Shown here: positions 60,201 through 64,000 of the stretch, one piece after another
How positions within the stretch are numbered: the stretch's first letter is position 1
Layout: each line of letters starts with the position of its first letter
IMG/VR virus record: IMGVR_UViG_3300034082_002223
Coordinates: 1-64,000 of that record
Direction: 5' to 3' (one strand)
Origin: a virus
DNA: 64,000 bases
Program-made: the position numbers and the translations under genes
Notes under the pieces: generated by a model
What the model was told of the DNA's origin: nothing
What the model saw: the letters and a program-made list of their open reading frames with translations, nothing else
The model's database searches: none

Positions 60201-62685
60201 CATCATTTGGATCGGGTGACCAGTCAGCATAAATACCATTTGCAGGATCAAATTTAGGAATACCATTTTCTCTTTCGGGGGACTTCCAATCCGAAGGAAC
60301 GTCATCTGCCCCTGTATCGCCGATCATGTTATTAACATCATCCAAAGTAAACTTAGGATTTTCAGGATCACCAGCATTTAACTCATTCAATATTTGTTCA
60401 GGAGTATAATTTTCCTTTTTCATTTTCTTGACAAGTTTAGTAACTTCGGGGGGGTATTCGGGTTTTCTTCGTAAATCTCTTTTATCTGAAAAAATACTTT
60501 TCGGAACAAGTCTAGAAATATTCTCCGTAGGGGCATCATAAATAGGACGCGAAGCCAATTCAATACCGGGAGGCCTTCTCACCTCATCCATACCACCAAT
60601 AGCCTTGTCGATATCTGGCCCAGAAATAACGCCCATCTGCCTCAACGCATACAACTCAGCGCGAGCCTCCTGAATCATCAAACCAACCTGGGCATTTTTT
60701 AACATCGGGGAGCCTTCACCCCCACTAAGGTGCATTCGCTGCCATTTTCCTAATTCATCTTGATAATACTGTCCAGCAAGAAGGTGAAGCATTGAATCCT
60801 CTAACCAGTCAACGGTAACTGGCGGATAATTCATCCCTTCAAAAGTTCCTCTCATGACAGTATTCAATGCATCGTACCAATCATTATTGGACCATGTTCG
60901 CCAATCACCAGTAAGAACATTGAGTGCGCCGTTATTAGTAACAACAAGTTGACCATGCTTGTTCACATAATCGATAATCGCATTTTGTGCTTCGGCATAT
61001 TGTAAAACATGCCCAAACTCATGAAACATAACGTGCATTGCCTTGGCTTTTGCGGGAGACATACCAGCCACTGCGGATGCACGAGCAGATGACTGTTCGT
61101 TCGCATAACCAACACCATGAATAAAATGATCAACTTCATTAGAATGGGCGATAATGTCGCGTATTTGTTTTAATTTTTCAATATCGCTCAAAGGTGTGCC
61201 TTGGGCATCCACGGGCTTGAGATCAATTTCAAACCTACCTTCTCCTTCCAGTTTTCTCAAATCAATCAAAGGCTTAAATGCAAGCGCCCAGGTATTGAAA
61301 TTTATTTGAGTGCCAAGTCTACCAGGGCTTAGTTCATCAGTAATAGGATTAGTGATGCCCTCATAACTCATCCATTCATTTAGGCCAACTCTTCCATTCC
61401 AAGCATCAAAACCAATTTCGCGCAAAGTTTGAAACATTTGAGGATTATCATTAAAAGACACCAAAGCACCATGGATGATGCCTTCTTGAACTTCCCTAAA
61501 TCGATCAATCATCATGTCAACGATTTTTTGCGCTTCATCGTACTGATCGGGATAAATGGGCTTCTTTGTTGACGGGTCAATCAATAACGCTTTTTTAACT
61601 TCCTCTGGAACCAACTTGTAAGCCGTCTCACGTAATGTCTCCCAGTAATCTTTCATATTTTCATCAACACTCTTAGAGTCATCCCATTTGAAACCAATGG
61701 CATCATGCAAAAATCTTCTAAACTCAGGACCATCATGATTTTTGAACAATTCATCCATGGCAGTAAAGAGATGAACATTGTTTTTTAACTGCTCTGGCGT
61801 AAACTGAGATAAATCAATCCCCAAAGTCTCATAAGCATCCTGAATAGATTGTTCATTACGGGCAAGCCATTCAGCATTCTGTTCAAGGCTCGTATAGTTC
61901 TCTTTAGCCTTACCAAGTCTTTCTTTAGCAGTCCGAGCAGAGCGAATCGCTGCTACATCTTCGTTCCACTCTTTCCAAAAACCACGGATACGACGAATCT
62001 CTTTTTGAACAGCACCAACACCAATATTGAAACAATTAGACATATCGACATCGGTGAATTGGTTGGCGTTAGGAGTGCCGGGAGGACAACGCATTTGTCC
62101 GTTGGCATCAATAACAATACCCTTAGCAATAGCCTTACGTAATTTGATTGCTTGTCCAGGCATCATGTCATTTATGGTGGGACCCAACTGCTTTACCGCA
62201 ATTTCGTTAGTTTCACCAGTCTCGTTCCCATCTTTATCAACAAGAAATTGACGAACAATAACCTGGGGACGCTTACTAACAAAATCAGCAGCCTCCTCGG
62301 ATAACTGGAGACGATCCTCATCAGACAATTCGGGCTCAGGATCAACCCAGCCCCAGTTATGATCATCACCAGGGGTCGTCGCTTCTTTATAGGTAGTGTG
62401 AAGTTTTAGTACTTGCCCAGGTTGACGGCGAGCCAGGGGATCGAAACGAAACTCAGCCATAGCCGGCTGATCGTCATCACCAGTCATCTCCCTGTCCCCA
62501 CCAGAACCGGTAGCAACCATGCCCTCGGCCAAAACTTTGACCGCAATATCTGCATCCAAGTATGGTTGAGTTAATGAGAACTTCTGTCGTTCACGGAAGT
62601 ACATAGCCTTTCCGTCATAATTGCGGACAGGCACGTTCAAACGTGGCGAAAGTTTATTCCGTTGAGGGATACCTCTACCCGTCAT
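54250..62685 (-). CDS. Giant modular protein A: metallopeptidase, ART-like, DnaQ exonuclease
   Basis: 2,811 residues from ATG 62685 (GGAG six bases upstream); an in-frame TTG lies 12 bases further. Metallopeptidase HEFGH at 555-559; a region near 1158-1252 (FHIDSHEFDEDMSVL, VMFPAGSRGVIV, LLPPGRVSLI) resembles an ADP-ribosyltransferase; a 276-bp tandem duplicate encodes two identical 92-residue units at about 1857-2040; a DEDDh exonuclease (DnaQ type) at about 2215-2400 with FIDYETTGL, NAVFDNEVL and HHNADADAEA. GMRSR-type motifs separate these. The last 150 residues are helical and basic. Likely an ejected anti-host or DNA-processing polyprotein. Confidence 0.85.
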   Translation of the reverse strand: MTGRGIPQRNKLSPRLNVPVRNYDGKAMYFRERQKFSLTQPYLDADIAVKVLAEGMVATGSGGDREMTGDDDQPAMAEFRFDPLARRQPGQVLKLHTTYKEATTPGDDHNWGWVDPEPELSDEDRLQLSEEAADFVSKRPQVIVRQFLVDKDGNETGETNEIAVKQLGPTINDMMPGQAIKLRKAIAKGIVIDANGQMRCPPGTPNANQFTDVDMSNCFNIGVGAVQKEIRRIRGFWKEWNEDVAAIRSARTAKERLGKAKENYTSLEQNAEWLARNEQSIQDAYETLGIDLSQFTPEQLKNNVHLFTAMDELFKNHDGPEFRRFLHDAIGFKWDDSKSVDENMKDYWETLRETAYKLVPEEVKKALLIDPSTKKPIYPDQYDEAQKIVDMMIDRFREVQEGIIHGALVSFNDNPQMFQTLREIGFDAWNGRVGLNEWMSYEGITNPITDELSPGRLGTQINFNTWALAFKPLIDLRKLEGEGRFEIDLKPVDAQGTPLSDIEKLKQIRDIIAHSNEVDHFIHGVGYANEQSSARASAVAGMSPAKAKAMHVMFHEFGHVLQYAEAQNAIIDYVNKHGQLVVTNNGALNVLTGDWRTWSNNDWYDALNTVMRGTFEGMNYPPVTVDWLEDSMLHLLAGQYYQDELGKWQRMHLSGGEGSPMLKNAQVGLMIQEARAELYALRQMGVISGPDIDKAIGGMDEVRRPPGIELASRPIYDAPTENISRLVPKSIFSDKRDLRRKPEYPPEVTKLVKKMKKENYTPEQILNELNAGDPENPKFTLDDVNNMIGDTGADDVPSDWKSPERENGIPKFDPANGIYADWSPDPNDDGKTRQAKLNQAIEDYAYSDEFLQDMEDAGFDQTDENHMGDFVGTKKYKEGLKKYQEKYGKPSSDSGNKTNEEGTSIPDETLPEPKKKRDIPAWDGQVDPFANDYSEVKLTDALIDDYTNTDYTIDELAERYDRTPEEVKAKIDLEQKLNGPIRSADYYAALKRGEWVNYRNPNEDDKYSDDSRGYRKYKDGIYPSEREYEIRKEGGKTQVRLRQIPSSEDTAPVTPASNPKEWGRQRRQEILNTTEPETVALLDGSIPPDKRTSTSSLSPRNIDTTLRNSMNARSKAKEEANTIAAPTPDAESPLLDEEIRDAVAPMLFHIDSHEFDEDMSVLMVIDLPENYEIGGGDFVNFEMPMRGVLPGRLQPKSSGNKRAVRVMFPAGSRGVIVGNSYNGDSDGVLLPPGRVSLIDVDENGVINAIIASQENPLETLKRMDGNIDDVSSAEGADDFIRGEASIVKAEIGRQIDKYANSERGRGMRSRSRGSSNDALTRRDQKQRNDSISSIMRRKNSAPFNVDNNFSARHRNPDGTALSTQWGDVVPREVHVDRRNNRVTASIGRMRNILNGDVAPSSESEFDFINNIDPRVKNLLNNRSPEEIRQLIDDAYVDFHKGFDDRVRIPMNDNTLNGMMSEGRLKAIQEIKPNSPISKLKSDHELFLGYDPEVSNNMRSISGYMVHRNAKNVISDHLDSIPSDGINRNPDFFHESGDIQPMGDVRIGGNDIDLVLKPEVASRSAYSRGEAIRSHNYPTPVLFDNPGDVGSAHLNESITSGNSDADRMRNITNALQNVIDNNFSGSLSDDISASRSERALRPGNKYEALVAGGVSLDDVAEIRYPVNKLDINNEKLDMNSSIGDSGRELLKVNGFGDGEIDEYLRMVDDGEVELQSARWLKQHRAAKKFETDFRKKNNFDGRIVFTNSDGIDLLSPETFREHPNSRGLQTVEQMLSARMLADMAPNMKKTLKAIKKSPDAQARIRSAQIGQNKKPNVDVPNAGSRINSIEDNEVDDIFNSLTDDLRNIAQGVDVEDRGMRSRSVPENLPPETFSYGDPENADVPGKKAFRDNSIYVTRNDDGTFNAYTIENYPGTELGYLRQVGNNNHESLAAAKNAANGRSKLSSSGRGMRSRSVPENLPPETFSYGDPENADVPGKKAFRDNSIYVTRNDDGTFNAYTIENYPGTELGYLRQVGNNNHESLAAAKNAANGRSKLSSSGRGMRSITGSNDSNAARESRRLTGTNFDEMSDEELDKIINEGDTSQIGGNRDIYFFGAVEERNRRKGIKPFNSNDFDFDISRFSNSSRPTSRRNSRQSPPDNRLLDNESGTRSRPVPKTFNDYVENPPRQGMRSQSRPKPPQYPRKPTMGAFIGSADSEFDGITNWEDFKRVLADKEIVFIDYETTGLKFNEFNESAGNGLPTQIGAVKMKNGKVIDRFNVFVNPGTPMSQWEKWSQDNLKDGDGNPITDAYLADKPSIAEAHKQLVEFMGNTELMGMQNAVFDNEVLEDALKDSGIDWRPKGIIDTKEISDMVLPKWSETNQNAPFKINKDGTKSPSNSLGDITKYLGIELGDKHHNADADAEATAKVMQGIIDGAIENNWPTDVLDKSKRRSKENETKTKFEKAVAAFESEKETFLNDRPSSNDEGGMRSRTATKPTKSTTKRTPKPKAVEPREYRNSNTENLPQSRDYYNVEDIDNAMRDIIDDVYSGVREPQDITDRVNALRDEIKELGSSSGMPDDMIEDLLDGTKTGPIASEVNDVVGGFERWGGLRSRSNVGSNARSKAGVAGRIISSERSRKALEKIGIDEDRAEAVQLLGEMAAAFSISGPAGMGTVLARRAGRDVADFGLAEAVERGWMSQATADKIAKRMLDRVAPEGLPDDIKDIIEKGKDAVTSDESKAKAAELLDTIRETVRSGGMQRLVDSAKQRTRVLTDIAKERGRELAAEKMREAREIARDKASELADDAMDALKERGKEAAGRLVGRFARRGGR
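56565..57116 (-). repeat. 276-bp tandem duplication inside giant gene A
   Basis: Bases 56565-56840 and 56841-57116 appear identical on direct comparison. Each copy encodes the same 92 residues, beginning and ending with GMRSR. An exact tandem copy in a coding region implies a recent event. Confidence 0.9.
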
Positions 62686-62709
62686 ACCGGGCTCCAATCC
62701 CTGTTGTAG

Positions 62710-64000
62710 TTACTTAGTTGTTGAAGGATTCTCTACCTCAGCGGTGAGCATCTCAAACTCAACGAGAGATTGAATGAACTCTTCTGCTGGGCTGGACTTT
62801 TCTGCTGCTTTCCAATTGTCGGGAAGCATTGCTTCAAGACCCAAGGCTGCGGCACGTGACTTAATGTGTGCTTTTGCTGCTTCGATGTCTTTTGCTCGTC
62901 CATGAGCCATAATTGCGTTGCGAAGATCGTTCTCGCTTGCGATTGGGAACGATCCATCAGACATTGCGGTGCCTTCTTTAGCCATTTCTTCGCGCTTATC
63001 TTCCGAGAATGCACGCTTAAGGGCAATTTCTGCTGCTTCCGCTTCGATTTCTGCTGTTTCGTCAGAGTTGTATGAGTCGTAGCCGAGTGTTTCGCCATCA
63101 AGCGCAACAAAAACGTCGTATGACTTGCCGTCAACGCCATCGATTTCAACTTGGTATGAGTCGAAACCTTCAAACACTGCTGGTTCTACGGCGACAACAC
63201 TGCCAGGGATCGATTTGACAGCAATGTCTGCTGCTTCGTTGAAGTCGATGAGTTCGATGTCATCCATGATTGACTTCTGTGAAAGAACCGAATCGTCCAG
63301 ACGGTGGAAGCCAAGAACTTCTGCCGATGTTCCATCAACGAATACTTCGTTAATGCTTCCGGACTTTGTTTCTACGTCAACAACATACATGTCTGCATCT
63401 TGTGAGTAGCCAGAGTCGATAACATCGCCCTTGAACATGACTTCGACGAGTCCTTCGACGTGGAGGAGGCCTGGCATTCCTTTTTCTGCCATACATCCAC
63501 CTGGGCAGTCGTCACATACTGATGCTGCGCCTGGATATACCTTGCGGTCGATAGCACACATGTAGCCATTCATGCCTACATCTGCTGACTTTGTTCCAAG
63601 TTTACGTAGGCGTGCCATACGCATTGCTTCTAGATCGGGTGCCATGTCCATATCGTCGGCTTCTCCTTCTTCATCGTCTAAATACATTTCTTCGTTGTCT
63701 TCATCTTCAGGCATCATTTCATCTGCCATGCGGCGCATCATGCTGCGACGCTTTTGTTGTGGTTGAAAATAACCGTCGTTTCGCCCTGGCATTGCGTACA
63801 TTTTGCCTTCTTCGTCCATCATGTACTCGTTACCTTCGTCGTCCATATACATTTCTTCGTCCTCGTCGTACATTTCTTCGTTAGAAGCCTTACCGGGCAT
63901 CGCATCAGAAATGCCGATTGCGTTGCGTCCTACCGTGAAGAGTGCGCCACTGCCACCATTTGATCTTCGTCCCCATGGACCCCACATTGCTTCACTGCGG
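62710..64000 (-). CDS. Partial head-gene protein with DUF6582-like C-terminus
   Basis: Open to the window edge; an internal ATG lies at 63987, but the frame continues upstream (RSEA before it), so the start is probably outside. N-terminal low-complexity Asp/Glu/Met repeats (EEMYDEDEEMYMDDEG); a CAIDRKVYPGAASVCDDC Cys cluster; a PepSY-like section near the middle (AADIAVKSIPGSVVAVEPAV); and a C-terminal SFPIASENDLRNAIMAHGRA then LPDNW pattern that I associate with DUF6582, common in phage head-protease/structural genes. Probably a head maturation or structural protein. Confidence 0.65.
   Translation of the reverse strand, partial: RSEAMWGPWGRRSNGGSGALFTVGRNAIGISDAMPGKASNEEMYDEDEEMYMDDEGNEYMMDEEGKMYAMPGRNDGYFQPQQKRRSMMRRMADEMMPEDEDNEEMYLDDEEGEADDMDMAPDLEAMRMARLRKLGTKSADVGMNGYMCAIDRKVYPGAASVCDDCPGGCMAEKGMPGLLHVEGLVEVMFKGDVIDSGYSQDADMYVVDVETKSGSINEVFVDGTSAEVLGFHRLDDSVLSQKSIMDDIELIDFNEAADIAVKSIPGSVVAVEPAVFEGFDSYQVEIDGVDGKSYDVFVALDGETLGYDSYNSDETAEIEAEAAEIALKRAFSEDKREEMAKEGTAMSDGSFPIASENDLRNAIMAHGRAKDIEAAKAHIKSRAAALGLEAMLPDNWKAAEKSSPAEEFIQSLVEFEMLTAEVENPSTTK

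Noticed and set aside
1-64000. tRNA genes
   Set aside because: No GTTCRAATC-like T-loop with matching acceptor stem was found by reading; a covariance-model search would be needed to exclude them.

Overview
The window looks like an internal piece (both ends are cut through genes) of a large double-stranded DNA tailed-phage genome whose host is probably an actinobacterium. Phage evidence: an HK97-fold major capsid protein, a long unidirectional minus-strand virion operon, giant 'polyvalent' proteins (ArdC, zeta kinase, ADP-ribosyltransferase-like, DnaQ and metallopeptidase domains), replisome-organiser genes, HNH endonucleases and dozens of short genes joined by ATGA/GTGA/TAATG overlaps. Host evidence is indirect: DUF732-type lipoproteins, helicase-associated-domain and DUF4314 proteins, and many leaderless transcripts, all common in Actinobacteria and their phages. 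No integrase, tail, lysis or terminase gene is visible, and I found no tRNA or CRISPR array.

Layout. 1-6,807: compact minus-strand operons of small, mostly unrecognised genes (two lipoproteins, zinc-ribbon proteins, a DUF4314 protein, a DnaJ-type zinc motif protein). 6,945-14,704: mirror-image plus-strand operons, ending in a MoxR-type AAA+ ATPase and a VWA protein. These two arms share one promoter design: TTGACA, exactly 17 bp, TAtAcT-like -10, then in most cases only 6-7 nt to an ATG, so the mRNA should start at or next to the start codon. Three perfect TTATCCACA DnaA-type boxes lie at 1,087-1,125. 14,705-15,876: about 1.2 kb without a supportable gene, containing hairpins, a C-rich tract and three tandem CGAAC-N4-GTTCG palindromes that match the Gram-positive LexA (SOS) box. 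15,877-16,469: a membrane protein and a helicase-associated/HTH protein. 16,585-19,215: an Nmad1-like (DUF1599) protein, replisome-organiser-type replication genes and a ribbon-helix-helix protein, in strongly G/T-skewed DNA. 19,217-24,195: AT-rich accessory block (TfdA-like dioxygenase, CmcI-like methyltransferase, double glycosyltransferase, second methyltransferase). 24,229-25,202: tandem HNH genes. 25,235-27,628: small minus operon led by an RHH-type protein, a ferredoxin, an unknown protein and a staphylococcal-nuclease-like protein. 27,630-64,000: virion/head operon read right to left.

The most striking feature is this virion operon. Three proteins of 2,811, 2,517 and 2,281 residues, plus a 926-residue relative, lie between a head-protein-like gene at the right edge and the capsid gene. 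They are built from unrelated domains separated by about two dozen or more copies of a short Gly-Met-Arg-Ser-Arg/Ser sequence. Two duplications inside these genes (a 276-bp exact tandem copy and a roughly 230-bp dispersed copy) begin and end at these motifs, so the motif looks like the joint along which domain cassettes are duplicated and shuffled. A plausible role is a virion-carried set of proteins delivered with the DNA, with ArdC, zeta kinase, pentapeptide, ART-like and DnaQ domains acting on the new host.

A second unexplained signal is a 16-bp sequence, TGACGGTGGTGGAAAG, present in eight copies, all on the plus strand, between 1,196 and 18,924, placed at gene ends, gene starts and inside replication genes.
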